This document shows positions 56,039-64,000 of a stretch of DNA of 64,000 bases, in pieces; within the stretch, counting starts at the first letter, position 1; each line of letters starts with the position of its first letter. The notes below the pieces were generated by a model. It was not told the DNA's origin. It made no database searches and saw only the letters and a list, made by a program, of their open reading frames with translations. A program made the translations under genes and the position numbers. The DNA comes from an uncultured Anaerolineae bacterium (GTDB lineage Bacteria; Chloroflexota; Anaerolineae; CG2-30-64-16), in contig CAKZKT010000055.1 of assembly GCA_937124585.1 (NCBI GenBank), positions 1-64,000 on the forward strand. Direction: 5' to 3'.

Positions 56039-56145
56039 AGCGACCTCATGGAGCTACTGACGCAGTAGCTATGTTTCACACAATCCGGCCGACATAGACG
56101 AACTGAAGATAGTCATGCTATGCTCCGTTTAACGGCTTACGCACA

Positions 56146-56173
56146 CCAAAAAATGACCGCGGTCATTTTTTGG
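56146..56173. terminator. Perfect 28-bp palindrome between ATPase and permease genes
   Basis: The sequence is fully self-complementary: CCAAAAAATGACC, GC, then GGTCATTTTTTGG. It includes the ATPase stop codon. With its A6/T6 arms it can act as an intrinsic terminator in both directions, or as a dyad operator. It lies within an otherwise continuous transporter gene set. Confidence 0.65.
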
Positions 56174-56960
56174 GTTCGCCGGACTCTTCGGCCAGCAAGG
56201 TGCGCAACTCGGTGCATTTCTCCTGATAGGCAAGCTGACGGCGAAAATCGAGCGCGCCGGCGCCCGGATTCTCGACGACACGGGCCACGGTGTTCGGCGC
56301 GCGGCCCAGGAGCAGGATGCGCCGGCCCAGATAGACCGCCTCCTCGATGTTGTGGGTCACGATGACGGTGGTGACGCCGGTTTCCTGACGCAGCTCCAGG
56401 GTCAGGCGCTGCAGGTCTTCGCGCGTGAGGGCGTCGAGGGATGAGAATGGTTCATCCATGAGGAGGAGATTGGGCTGCTGAAGCAGGCTGCGGGCAATGG
56501 CCACGCGCTGGCGCTGGCCGCCGCTGATCTGGCCGGGATATTTGTCGCGCTGATCGGCGATGCCCAGGCGGGCCAGCCAGCGGTCCACCTGGGCCGGCGC
56601 GATATCGGGCCGCGGATAGGGGCGCGGGGCATCCGGAGGCGTGTGTTTGCGCCGATAAAACTGGCCGATGCGCATCACCAGGGCCACGTTTTCCCACACC
56701 GTGGCCCAGGGCAGCAGGCCGAAGTCCTGGAGCACTAGGCCGGTGCTGGCGCGTGGCCGCGGCACCGGCCGGCCATCTACCAGGATCTGGCCGGCGTTCG
56801 GCTGGCGTAGCCCGGCAACCAGATAGAGCAGTGTGCTCTTGCCGCAACCAGACGGCCCGATCACTGCCCAGGCTTCGCCGGCCTCGACCTGCCAGTCAAA
56901 ATCCTGAAAGAGCGGTGCCTGATTGGGGTAGGCAAACGTGACCTGCGAGAAACGAATCAT
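56163..56960 (-). CDS. ABC transporter ATPase, TauB/SsuB type
   Basis: A 265-residue ATPase with Walker [12 protein letters not shown]-loop LVLQDFGLLPWATVWENVALVM, signature [16 protein letters not shown], Walker B LLLMDEPFSSLD, and switch His in VTHNIEEAVYLG. The PWATVWENV segment is characteristic of the nitrate/sulfonate/taurine group. An insertion of about 20 residues with HTPPDAPRPYPRPDI follows the Q-loop region. It works with the downstream permease and the upstream binding protein. Confidence 0.88.
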   Translation of the reverse strand: MIRFSQVTFAYPNQAPLFQDFDWQVEAGEAWAVIGPSGCGKSTLLYLVAGLRQPNAGQILVDGRPVPRPRASTGLVLQDFGLLPWATVWENVALVMRIGQFYRRKHTPPDAPRPYPRPDIAPAQVDRWLARLGIADQRDKYPGQISGGQRQRVAIARSLLQQPNLLLMDEPFSSLDALTREDLQRLTLELRQETGVTTVIVTHNIEEAVYLGRRILLLGRAPNTVARVVENPGAGALDFRRQLAYQEKCTELRTLLAEESGEPKK

Positions 56961-57011
56961 GATGCAGCCGTGCGTCCAGCCGATCGCCGCCAGGCGTTGT
57001 CAGGTGCTCGT

Positions 57012-57974
57012 CTATTTCGGCAGGAAGGAGCGATCCACCATCTCCTCATACGGTATGTCGCGGCTGATCAGGCCTTTGGTGCGCATCCAGGCCAGGGCAT
57101 CCGCCACCTCCGCCTCGGTGGGGAGGCCGCGGCCGGGGAAGGGCGGCATCTTGTAGCTGTTCTCGATGCTCTTCGGCACGCGCCCCTGCTCGATCAGGAG
57201 GCCCTGATATTTTTCGGGATGGGCGTTGATCTCCTCGACAGCACGCTCCCAGGCGATCAGGAACTTGCGCACGGTGTTCGGCTTGTTTTTGAGCGCCTCG
57301 TTTCGAAAGGCCAGCACCGATTGCGAGAGCTCTGGTCGTTTCGTGTCGTCTATCACCAGCTTCGCGCCGCCTGCGATGGCGCCCTGCGCCAGCGGATCGG
57401 GGAGGGTGGCGAACTTCAGGTTGCCGTTCATCAGCTGCTCGAAGCGCACCGTGATGGCATTGACCTCTTCGGCCTTGACCTCTTCCGGCTTGAGGCCGGC
57501 CCCCTCCAGCAGACGCGAGGTGATATACTCGATGATGGTGTTCTGGCTCATGCCGATCGGAACGCCCTTGACATCGGCCGGGCCGCTGACGGTGCTGTTG
57601 GGCGCAGCCAGGAGGCGGAAGAGCGGCGCGTCCGGGAAGGGCCGCCGCGCAGTGTAGACGGCTTTCACCTGCGTGGTCTGCTTGTTGAAGATGCCAAGCA
57701 CGATCAGGTCGGTCAGCATTCCGTCCACCTGGCCCGCCTGCACCACCGCGTTCTGCTCCTGGGGGCTTTTGACCGGCACCACTTCGACTTCGATGCCGAC
57801 TTCTTTGAAGTAGCCGTTCTGCTGCGCGACGAAGACCGGGATGGTATCCAGCACCGGGATCAAGGAAAGCTTCAGTTTCGTGTCCCCCGCAGGCGCCGGC
57901 ACGCACCCGCTCACAGAGACCACAAGCACCATGAGGCACAAGATTACGGACCACACCCAGAATCGAACCTTCAT
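57012..57974 (-). CDS. ABC substrate-binding lipoprotein, TauA/NMT1-like
   Basis: A 320-residue lipoprotein with signal peptide and lipobox-like VSVSGC, and the NMT1/TauA fold (LSLIPVLDTIPVFVAQQNGYFKEVGIEVEVV, then GQVDGMLTDLIVLGIF and the C-terminal EEMVDRSFLPK). Members bind sulfonates, nitrate, thiamine pyrimidines or aromatic precursors, so the ligand is open. It is followed by its ATPase and permease, then menG and ubiX. This suggests, only by position, uptake of a compound linked to quinone or cofactor metabolism. Confidence 0.85.
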   Translation of the reverse strand: MKVRFWVWSVILCLMVLVVSVSGCVPAPAGDTKLKLSLIPVLDTIPVFVAQQNGYFKEVGIEVEVVPVKSPQEQNAVVQAGQVDGMLTDLIVLGIFNKQTTQVKAVYTARRPFPDAPLFRLLAAPNSTVSGPADVKGVPIGMSQNTIIEYITSRLLEGAGLKPEEVKAEEVNAITVRFEQLMNGNLKFATLPDPLAQGAIAGGAKLVIDDTKRPELSQSVLAFRNEALKNKPNTVRKFLIAWERAVEEINAHPEKYQGLLIEQGRVPKSIENSYKMPPFPGRGLPTEAEVADALAWMRTKGLISRDIPYEEMVDRSFLPK

Positions 57975-57976
57975 TT

Positions 57977-58372
57977 CTATTTCCTGTTGCGAGTTTTGGG
58001 CGACGCGGCAGACTTGCTGCCCGTGCCTGCCGGCTTATCCGACGGCAATTCGCCGGGCGTCGGCCGGCTGCGACGCCACGGGACGATGGGCGGTTCTTCC
58101 GCTTGTTCTTCTTCCTCCTCTTCCTCTTCCTCCTCCCATGTGTCCACCCAGTGCGGTTCAGGAGCCGGTATCAACGACAGCCTGACGATCAGGAACGCCA
58201 AACCGCTCGCGATGGCGAGGGCGATCAGAGAGCCCTGCCACTGGGTCAGGTCGAACCAGCGATGCAACAGCAGGCCGATCAGGGCGATGCCCAGCGCACC
58301 GATGACTGTGCCGGCCAGAGCGATCACCATGAAGATGACCGCGATGATCAGGGTGACGATCAAATTGCGCAT
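57977..58372 (-). CDS. Small membrane protein with poly-glutamate tract
   Basis: This 131-residue protein starts at ATG 58372 (MRNLIVTLIIAVIFMVIALA). Two or three membrane helices fill the first 70 residues. A run of ten consecutive Glu follows WVDTW, then a Pro/Ser/Lys-rich basic tail. The acidic-basic tail should be disordered in the cytoplasm. I recognise no family. It precedes the binding-protein gene by two bases on the same strand. Confidence 0.55.
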   Translation of the reverse strand: MRNLIVTLIIAVIFMVIALAGTVIGALGIALIGLLLHRWFDLTQWQGSLIALAIASGLAFLIVRLSLIPAPEPHWVDTWEEEEEEEEEEQAEEPPIVPWRRSRPTPGELPSDKPAGTGSKSAASPKTRNRK

Positions 58373-58443
58373 GATCTGCGATCCTTTCCGCTGCATTTGG
58401 CCAAGCGGATGCTGGACGCCATTATACCATATCGGCGGCGATA

Positions 58444-59001
58444 TCACATGAGATGCGACAGCAGCACGCGCAAGCCGATCAGGATCAAGATGCCGCCGCC
58501 GACGACCTCCATGCGTTTGCCGAAGCGCTGGCCCAGCCGATGGCCGATTTTGAGGCCGATCAGCGCCAGGCCGCCGGCCACTGCCCCGATCACCAGCACC
58601 GGCAACACGATGTGCACGCGCAGCATGGCCAGCGTCAGGCCGATGGCGAAGGCATCAATGCTGGTGGCGATGGAAAGGAGGACCAGCGTGGCGCCGCGCG
58701 AGGGGTCTTTGCTGTGGCTTTCGCCTTCGACATCCAGGCCGGAGCGGATCATGCGGATGCCGACAAAAGCAAGCAGGCCAAACGCGACCCAATGATCTAT
58801 GGCCGCCACCAGGCTGGCGATCTGCGTGCCGACCAGCCAGCCCAGCACCGGCATGATGGCCTGAAAGAGGCCGAAGTGGAACGACAGCCGAAAAAGCGGC
58901 CGCCGACCGTGGACATACGGGGTCGTGCCGATGCCCAGCGAGACCGCGAAGCAGTCCATGGCCAGGCCGACGGCCATCAACAGGATCTCAAGAATGGTCA
59001 C
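58444..59001 (-). CDS. mntP: Manganese efflux pump MntP
   Basis: A 185-residue membrane protein built from two homologous three-helix repeats. They carry the family motifs GLAMDCFAVSLGIG near residue 11 and LSIATSIDAFAIGLTLA near residue 110, whose Asp residues take part in Mn2+ export. GTG 59001 gives the family length; an ATG at 59031 would add ten residues and overlap the upstream gene. No manganese riboswitch is seen upstream. Confidence 0.88.
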   Translation of the reverse strand: MTILEILLMAVGLAMDCFAVSLGIGTTPYVHGRRPLFRLSFHFGLFQAIMPVLGWLVGTQIASLVAAIDHWVAFGLLAFVGIRMIRSGLDVEGESHSKDPSRGATLVLLSIATSIDAFAIGLTLAMLRVHIVLPVLVIGAVAGGLALIGLKIGHRLGQRFGKRMEVVGGGILILIGLRVLLSHLM

Positions 59002-60553
59002 ACGCGTCCACTTGTTTCGGGGTCCGGACAAAGGTGAGCCGCGAGCCGAGCATCATCTTCGTCTGGGCATGGAGAACGGGCAATCCGATCATCACGAACG
59101 AGGCCACCGGCATTGCGGCCCAGCCTAACACTTCCAGGAAAAGGGTGGAAAGCTGCCAATGCCGGATGCTCGAGGAGGCGCGCACACGCTCGGCAATCCA
59201 CGTGCCCCACAGGCCGAGTGCGCCGAGCACGTTGGCGGCCTGCAACAGAAGCGGGTAGGGGAACCCGCCAGGCAGCGTGATCACCGGATTGCCGTCCAGG
59301 AGGATGGAAAGGATCGTGCCGATCAAAACCATGCCGCCGCCGACGCTGAAGATCAGGTGATCGTGCAGGCTCTTGACGAGCGGCACGAGCTTGCGCATCC
59401 AGGGCATTCCCTGAGCACGCCCCCATTGCTGGAGGATATAACTGGCGTCCTGACAACCCCAGCCGTGGCGCAGCTTTTGCTTGTAGAAATACACCAGGGT
59501 CTGCCAGTAGGTGGCGCCGACGATGGTATCTCCCTTGTTCGGCAGGTAGACCGGCACCAGGCGCACCTGGCCCAACGTGGCAAAATAGCAGCGCAGGAAC
59601 ATGTGCGTATCATCGGCGATGACGGCCGGGTCCCAGTAGCCGACCTGCTCGGCCAGCTTGAAGCTCAGCGTGAAGGTGCTGAGGGGCAATGGGAAAGATG
59701 CCGCGTTGCTCTGCTCCGACAGATGCACGGCATTCGTCAGGAACGTGAACAGGCGGATGATGGTGGGAGCCCGCCAGATGTTGTTGTCGAGCAGGAGCGG
59801 TGCCTGCCAGAAGCGCCGATAGCGCTCCGGATCGGCGGCAAACAGCCGCGAGATGGCGTCGAAGTAATCCGGATGGAAGACCGAATCGGCGTCTGACGAG
59901 GTGAGCGTCAGGCGATCCATGGCCATATGCCGACGCTCCACCAGCTCGCGGCGCACCTCCTCGGCGGCCCAGCGCAGGTTCGAGCCTTTGCCTCGGATTT
60001 CGCCCGGCAGGCCGGCAGGATGAAACGTTGCCAGCAGGTCGGCGAAGCGGCCGGCAAAGCGCGCCTGCAGCGCGGCAGCCTTGGCCCGGCAGCCCGGCTC
60101 AGCTTCCTCCATGGCCAGGACAACGATCAGGCGCTGCTGCGCCTGATGCTGAATGGCGAGCGCCTCTAGCGTGCGCGCTAGCACCTCCTCAGGCTCCTGG
60201 TAGTTGGCGATCAGCACCACGTGACGCACATCGTCGGCCGACAGATTGCCGACGGCCGCCAATGCCTTGTCGGGCCGGTTGGTCGCCCATTGCCGACAAT
60301 GGACGGCGCCGACGATGTAAAATCCCAGCACGATCAGGAAGCGCAGCAGGAGGAAAAGCGCCACCACGGTGGCCGCAGTCAGCACGGCTCGCGGCAGAAC
60401 CCAGGCGCCGATCAGACTCAGGCCCAGGATGGTCCATGCCAGCAGGCCGGGCACTTTATAACTGAAGTCGTGCGGATTCTCGACGATATCGAGGTCGTGA
60501 TGCGCGGCAGGTTGGGTGACCGTCGAAGCGGCCCAGGACGCAACGGCCTTCAT
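58988..60553 (-). CDS. Membrane glycosyltransferase, family 2
   Basis: A protein of about 521 residues. Two N-terminal helices (LLAWTILGLSLIGAWVL; VLTAATVVALFLLLRFLIVLGFY) precede a GT2 catalytic domain (VVLIANYQEPEEVLARTLEAL; DxD in LTSSDADSVFHPDYF; acceptor-side VIADDTHMFLR; then QDASYILQQWGRAQG in the QxxRW position). Further helices lie at the C-terminus. It is an inverting, processive-type or lipid-linked glycosyltransferase, and the product is unknown. Several start codons are possible between 60610 and 60553. Confidence 0.8.
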   Translation of the reverse strand: MKAVASWAASTVTQPAAHHDLDIVENPHDFSYKVPGLLAWTILGLSLIGAWVLPRAVLTAATVVALFLLLRFLIVLGFYIVGAVHCRQWATNRPDKALAAVGNLSADDVRHVVLIANYQEPEEVLARTLEALAIQHQAQQRLIVVLAMEEAEPGCRAKAAALQARFAGRFADLLATFHPAGLPGEIRGKGSNLRWAAEEVRRELVERRHMAMDRLTLTSSDADSVFHPDYFDAISRLFAADPERYRRFWQAPLLLDNNIWRAPTIIRLFTFLTNAVHLSEQSNAASFPLPLSTFTLSFKLAEQVGYWDPAVIADDTHMFLRCYFATLGQVRLVPVYLPNKGDTIVGATYWQTLVYFYKQKLRHGWGCQDASYILQQWGRAQGMPWMRKLVPLVKSLHDHLIFSVGGGMVLIGTILSILLDGNPVITLPGGFPYPLLLQAANVLGALGLWGTWIAERVRASSSIRHWQLSTLFLEVLGWAAMPVASFVMIGLPVLHAQTKMMLGSRLTFVRTPKQVDACDHS

Positions 60554-60661
60554 AGGCATGCCCATACTTCCTGTCGCTCGACGGACATACAGAGAGCTAT
60601 GCCCAAGCACACAAGTGTCTCTGTCACGGGATTCACTCTTCGTACTGGAATTGCGTTGCGC

Positions 60662-61768
60662 CTAGCTCTTCTCGTAGGGCTGCCCATCGGCAGCCGGCGC
60701 AACCGCCCTGCCGACGACGCCGGTCAGGACGATGATCGTGAGCAGATAGGGCAGCATCTGCGGGATCTGAGACGGGATGTCGGGACGGAAGATGCTGACC
60801 GTAGCGGTCACGCTATTGCCCAGGCCGAACAACAACGCGCCGAGCAGGGCGCCGAACGGGTTCCACTTGCCGAAGATCATGGCTGCCAGCCCGATGAAGC
60901 CGAGCCCGTTAGTCATCAGGGGGCTGAAGACGTCCACCGCTTCCAGGGTGAACCAGGCGCCGCCCAGGCCGGCCACAACGCCGCCCAGCAGCGTGTTGAT
61001 ATAGCGCGTGCGCAGGACATCAATGCCGAGCGTATCAGCCGCGCGTGGATGCTCGCCGACCGCACGCACGCGCAGGCCCCATTGCGTGTAAAAGAGCATC
61101 CAGTAGATGCCCACGGCCAGCGCCAACATCAGATAGGTCAGCGGCTTCTGGTGAAACAGGATCGGGCCGAGCACGGGAATCTCTGCCAGCAGCGGGATGG
61201 GCACCAACGGGAATGTACCGGGCCCGGCCGGCAGATTCTCCGCCAGAAACGCCCGATACATATAGCCGGTAATCCCGATCGCCAGGATGTTAATCACCGT
61301 GCCGCTGATGATCTGATCCGATTTGAAGCGAATCGAAAAGACGGCATGCAGCCCGGCCAACAGGAGCGCCGAGGCAACGGCCATTACCAGCGCCAGCCAG
61401 CGGCTCACATTGCCGGCAGCCACCGGCCCCAGCGCATCCTGCAGCAGCTGGAACCCGAAAAGATTGACGCTGTAGGCCGCCATTGCCGCCATCAGCATTT
61501 TGCCTTCGATGCCGATATCCACCACGCCTGCCCGCTCGCACAGCACGCCGCAGAACGCAGCAAAGGCGATTGGCGTAGCCACGCGCAGGGTTTGGGCCAA
61601 CGCATCCACCACGCATTTGCCGTCGCACTGGCCGCCGATCACGAGATTGAGCAGCGCCCAGGCTGCCACCAGGCCGAAGGCGGTCAACAGAATCGTGGTG
61701 AGCGATCGCCGCAGCCGGACCCACGCCAGCTGCAAGGCATCGGACAGCGCAGATGTACGCTTCACCAT
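60662..61768 (-). CDS. BMP-type ABC transporter permease (second system, subunit 2)
   Basis: A 368-residue polytopic protein with ATPIAFAAFCGVLCERAGVVDIGIEGKMLMAA near residue 90, the hallmark of the BMP-system permeases, and the coupling loop RAVGEHPRAADTLGIDVLRTRY near residue 245. It follows the other permease with a one-base gap. Together with the ATPase at the window edge it forms a second nucleoside-type importer whose binding protein is not visible here. It differs clearly from the 18089-19075 permease, so this is not a recent duplication. Confidence 0.85.
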   Translation of the reverse strand: MVKRTSALSDALQLAWVRLRRSLTTILLTAFGLVAAWALLNLVIGGQCDGKCVVDALAQTLRVATPIAFAAFCGVLCERAGVVDIGIEGKMLMAAMAAYSVNLFGFQLLQDALGPVAAGNVSRWLALVMAVASALLLAGLHAVFSIRFKSDQIISGTVINILAIGITGYMYRAFLAENLPAGPGTFPLVPIPLLAEIPVLGPILFHQKPLTYLMLALAVGIYWMLFYTQWGLRVRAVGEHPRAADTLGIDVLRTRYINTLLGGVVAGLGGAWFTLEAVDVFSPLMTNGLGFIGLAAMIFGKWNPFGALLGALLFGLGNSVTATVSIFRPDIPSQIPQMLPYLLTIIVLTGVVGRAVAPAADGQPYEKS

Positions 61769-61769
61769 C

Positions 61770-63203
61770 TCAACCTCCCCACCCGCGCGTCAGCGGTGCT
61801 TCGGCGGCTCGTGGCGCGGCCTTGATCCGGTACATCCAGCGCACAACCGCCGGCGCGGCCACGAAGAGCAGCACCAACGCCTGAATCAGCGAGATGATAT
61901 ACTTCGACACGCCGGAGTTGAGCTCCATGAGGTCAGCGCCGTTGCGCATGGCGCCGAACAGAAACGCGGATGCCAGAATGCCGAAGGGATTGTTGCGGCC
62001 CAGCAGTGCGATGGCGATGCTGTCGAAGCCGTAGCCGCTGGAGAAAAAGAGAGGCAGGCAGCGGCAGATGGAGACGCCGATGACCTCAACCGTGCCGGCC
62101 AGCCCAGCCAGCGCGCCGGAAAGGGCCATGCCGAGCACGATGTTGCGGGTAATGCTCACGCCGGCATAACGGGCCGCGTTGGGATTGGCGCCCACCGTGC
62201 GCAGCTCGAAGCCGATCGTCGTCTTCCAGAGCAGCCACCACACGCCCACCGCAGCCAAAATCGCCAGCAACAGCCCTAGGTGCAGCCGATCATACTCGTC
62301 GGTGAAAGGCCACCAGAGACGCGTGAGGGGCGGCAGCGCAACGAAGGAGACGAGCGCCACACCGAGGCCCACGACGAGCGCAAGGTGACGGGAGGCGTGA
62401 TGTGTGATGCGTGCAATGAGGCCGGCAAAAGGCGACACAGGTACGCCGATGCCTGTGTGTGCCGATGCGCCGTCTGGCGCATGTTGTCCGCCGGCGCCGG
62501 CCGCGCGGGCGATCAACCACGCGCCGAAGCCCAGCGCCAGGCTCAGGGTCAGCGCGTTCAAGGGGGCGGTCAGGCGGTTGGGGATGTCCCACAGCGCCCA
62601 CAACTCGGCCGCCGGAGAGATGCGCGGCGTCTGGATCGTGCTGCCGCTCGGTGCCCGCAAGGGGCCGCTGATGATGAACTCGGTCAGGCGAAAGGCGATG
62701 TAGTTCATCATCATCGTGCTGATGACCTCGTGCGCGCCGGTCTTTGCTTTGAGATAGCCGGGGATGCCGGCCCAGATGGCGCCGCCGGCTGCGCCCGCCA
62801 GCAGCACCACCGGCAGATGTACGAGGGCGGGTACGCCCTGAATGGCCTGGCCGGCCCAGGCGGCTGCGAGCGCGCCCATGTAGAATTGCCCCTCAACACC
62901 GATATTGAACAGGCCGGTCTTGAAGCCCAGCGCCAGGCCCAGGCTGAGGAGGACGTAAGGAATGGCCGCCACCAAAGACTCCGAGAAGCCGCGTTGCTTG
63001 ATGAACGCGCCGCGCAGGAGTCCCCAGTAGGCTTCGCCGACGGTCTCCAGCCGGCCGCTGGTGATGAGGATGACGACCGCGCCCAGCACAAACGCCGTTA
63101 ACAACGCCAGCGCAGGCATGCTCAACAGGTCTACGACGCGTTGGAGCAGCGGGAACCAGCCCCGACCGGCGACTGCGCCTTTTGGCGATGCGGAATCAGT
63201 CAT
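61770..63203 (-). CDS. BMP-type ABC transporter permease (second system, subunit 1)
   Basis: A 477-residue membrane protein, longer than usual because of an insertion of about 100 residues around residues 235-310 ([20 protein letters not shown] … [18 protein letters not shown]). The insertion contains Gly/Ala-rich and basic stretches and further hydrophobic segments. Hallmarks are [46 protein letters not shown] and [20 protein letters not shown]. Its start overlaps the ATPase stop by eight bases. The insertion may be tolerated or may reflect an inserted repeat. Confidence 0.83.
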   Translation of the reverse strand: MTDSASPKGAVAGRGWFPLLQRVVDLLSMPALALLTAFVLGAVVILITSGRLETVGEAYWGLLRGAFIKQRGFSESLVAAIPYVLLSLGLALGFKTGLFNIGVEGQFYMGALAAAWAGQAIQGVPALVHLPVVLLAGAAGGAIWAGIPGYLKAKTGAHEVISTMMMNYIAFRLTEFIISGPLRAPSGSTIQTPRISPAAELWALWDIPNRLTAPLNALTLSLALGFGAWLIARAAGAGGQHAPDGASAHTGIGVPVSPFAGLIARITHHASRHLALVVGLGVALVSFVALPPLTRLWWPFTDEYDRLHLGLLLAILAAVGVWWLLWKTTIGFELRTVGANPNAARYAGVSITRNIVLGMALSGALAGLAGTVEVIGVSICRCLPLFFSSGYGFDSIAIALLGRNNPFGILASAFLFGAMRNGADLMELNSGVSKYIISLIQALVLLFVAAPAVVRWMYRIKAAPRAAEAPLTRGWGG

Positions 63204-64000
63204 GCGCGCCCTCCCTCTGGCCCGGCCGGGCCGCAGCAGGGGTCACCCCTGCCATCAACAGGCCCAATTGCTCGCGCGTGGCGGTCCTGGCATCCACGGT
63301 CGCGAGGATATGGCCTTTGTACATGACAGCGATGCGATCGGAAAGGCTCATAATTTCGTCCAATTCGGCACTGATGAGCAGGACGGCCGCGCCGGCATCG
63401 CGCGCCTCGACGATGCGCCGATGGATGAATTCGATGCTGCCGACGTCGAGGCCGCGCGTGGGTTGGCTGGCGATCAGCAGCGGCGCGCCGTTCTGCGCGC
63501 CATGGCGCTCGCTCAGGCGCGAAAGCTCGCGTGCCATGATGACTTTTTGCTGGTTGCCGCCGGAAAGCGCGCCGGCCGTGGTCTCGATGCCTGGCGTCCG
63601 GATGTCGAAGATGCGCACCAGTTCCGAGGCCTGGCGGGCAATGACTGCGTAATCCAGTTCGATCCCGTGCGCGTTGGGCAGACGATAATAGGTGCAGAGG
63701 ACGATGTTGTCGCGCACCGGGAAGGAGAGCACCAGGCCGTGCTTGTGGCGGTCTTCGGGCACGTGGCCCATGCCCGCCTCGACGAGCTGACGCGGGGTGG
63801 CGTGGGTGGTGTCGTGGCCGTTGAGCAGGATTTTCCCACCGGCCACGCGGCGCAGGCCCGTCAGTGCCTCGGTGAGCTCGGTCTGGCCGTTGCCCTGCAC
63901 GCCGGCCAGCCCCAAGATCTCGCCCGAGCGGATTTCCAGCGAGACGCCATCCACGGCCACGTGCCGACGATCATCCAGCACCCGCACCCCTTCGACCTGC
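63196..64000 (-). CDS. BMP-type ABC transporter ATPase (second system), C-terminal part
   Basis: The frame is open to the right window edge, so the N-terminal domain lies outside. The visible part is the second ABC domain: degenerate Walker [36 protein letters not shown], signature [16 protein letters not shown], Walker B-like [11 protein letters not shown], and [17 protein letters not shown]. This is the pattern of the two-domain BMP/CUT2 ATPases. It is translationally coupled to the permease that follows. Confidence 0.88.
   Translation of the reverse strand, partial: QVEGVRVLDDRRHVAVDGVSLEIRSGEILGLAGVQGNGQTELTEALTGLRRVAGGKILLNGHDTTHATPRQLVEAGMGHVPEDRHKHGLVLSFPVRDNIVLCTYYRLPNAHGIELDYAVIARQASELVRIFDIRTPGIETTAGALSGGNQQKVIMARELSRLSERHGAQNGAPLLIASQPTRGLDVGSIEFIHRRIVEARDAGAAVLLISAELDEIMSLSDRIAVMYKGHILATVDARTATREQLGLLMAGVTPAAARPGQREGAHD

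Noticed and set aside
60221..61825. A 534-codon plus-strand open frame
   Set aside because: It is antisense to the permease and glycosyltransferase genes, with Gln/His/Arg-rich composition and no motifs.

Overview
The window is a high-GC bacterial chromosome segment. It most likely comes from a member of the Chloroflexota (Anaerolineae/Caldilineae type). That is an inference from several signs: lipoproteins whose lipidated Cys is followed by Pro/Thr-rich linkers, many ABC importers, menaquinone-type genes (menG/ubiX), an isolated infA beside rpsU, and no outer-membrane genes. Housekeeping genes are intact. The left third shows transposon damage.

Layout. 1-8.0 kb: an IS3-family element has removed most of a sugar-binding protein gene. 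Downstream lie two CUT1 permeases and a catabolic set: two paralogous cytosolic clan GH-A-like proteins, a sugar isomerase/epimerase-like TIM barrel, a BKACE-family enzyme and a D-lyxose isomerase-like cupin. 8.0-14.0 kb: a complete IS1634-like element with 19-bp inverted repeats, a CuA-cytochrome c protein, and a CuA-polyferredoxin gene whose 5' end is lost and joined to a fragment of an unrelated gene. 14.2-19.1 kb: a complete BMP-family (nucleoside-type) ABC importer. 19.1-29.2 kb (minus strand): SCP2 protein, proB, proA, hutU, a two-module MacB-like permease, its adaptor and ATPase, then a frameshifted nuclease-like gene with heptad repeats. 29.3-34.5 kb: TPP riboswitch, thiamine pyrophosphokinase and ThiB/ThiP/ThiQ-like importer. 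34.5-36.2 kb: ssb, a DUF3467 gene, radC. 36.3-42.7 kb: membrane protein, plsX-fabF, an SDR epimerase, tRNA-Leu(GAG), a GT4 glycosyltransferase and a Wzz-like protein. 42.7-47.9 kb: a candidate structured RNA, rpsU, infA, two tandem parS sites, a methyltransferase, the primary sigma factor, gyrB. 48-54 kb: membrane protein, SAM hydrolase, murA, and parA overlapping a membrane protein gene. 54-58.4 kb: ubiX, menG and a TauABC-like importer. 58.4-64 kb: mntP, a GT2 glycosyltransferase and a second BMP-type importer cut by the window edge.

Most interesting points. (1) parA overlaps a gene that is not parB. It encodes a four-helix membrane protein whose N-terminus carries the GRGLDALF peptide typical of ParB N-termini, and perfect tandem parS sites lie about 10 kb away. 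This suggests a membrane-anchored ParA partner. (2) The sugar/keto-acid locus looks like an uncharacterised catabolic pathway. (3) A promoter-RNA-terminator unit precedes rpsU. (4) MurA has Asp in place of the catalytic Cys, which predicts fosfomycin resistance. All coordinates and motifs were read by eye and no database search was run.
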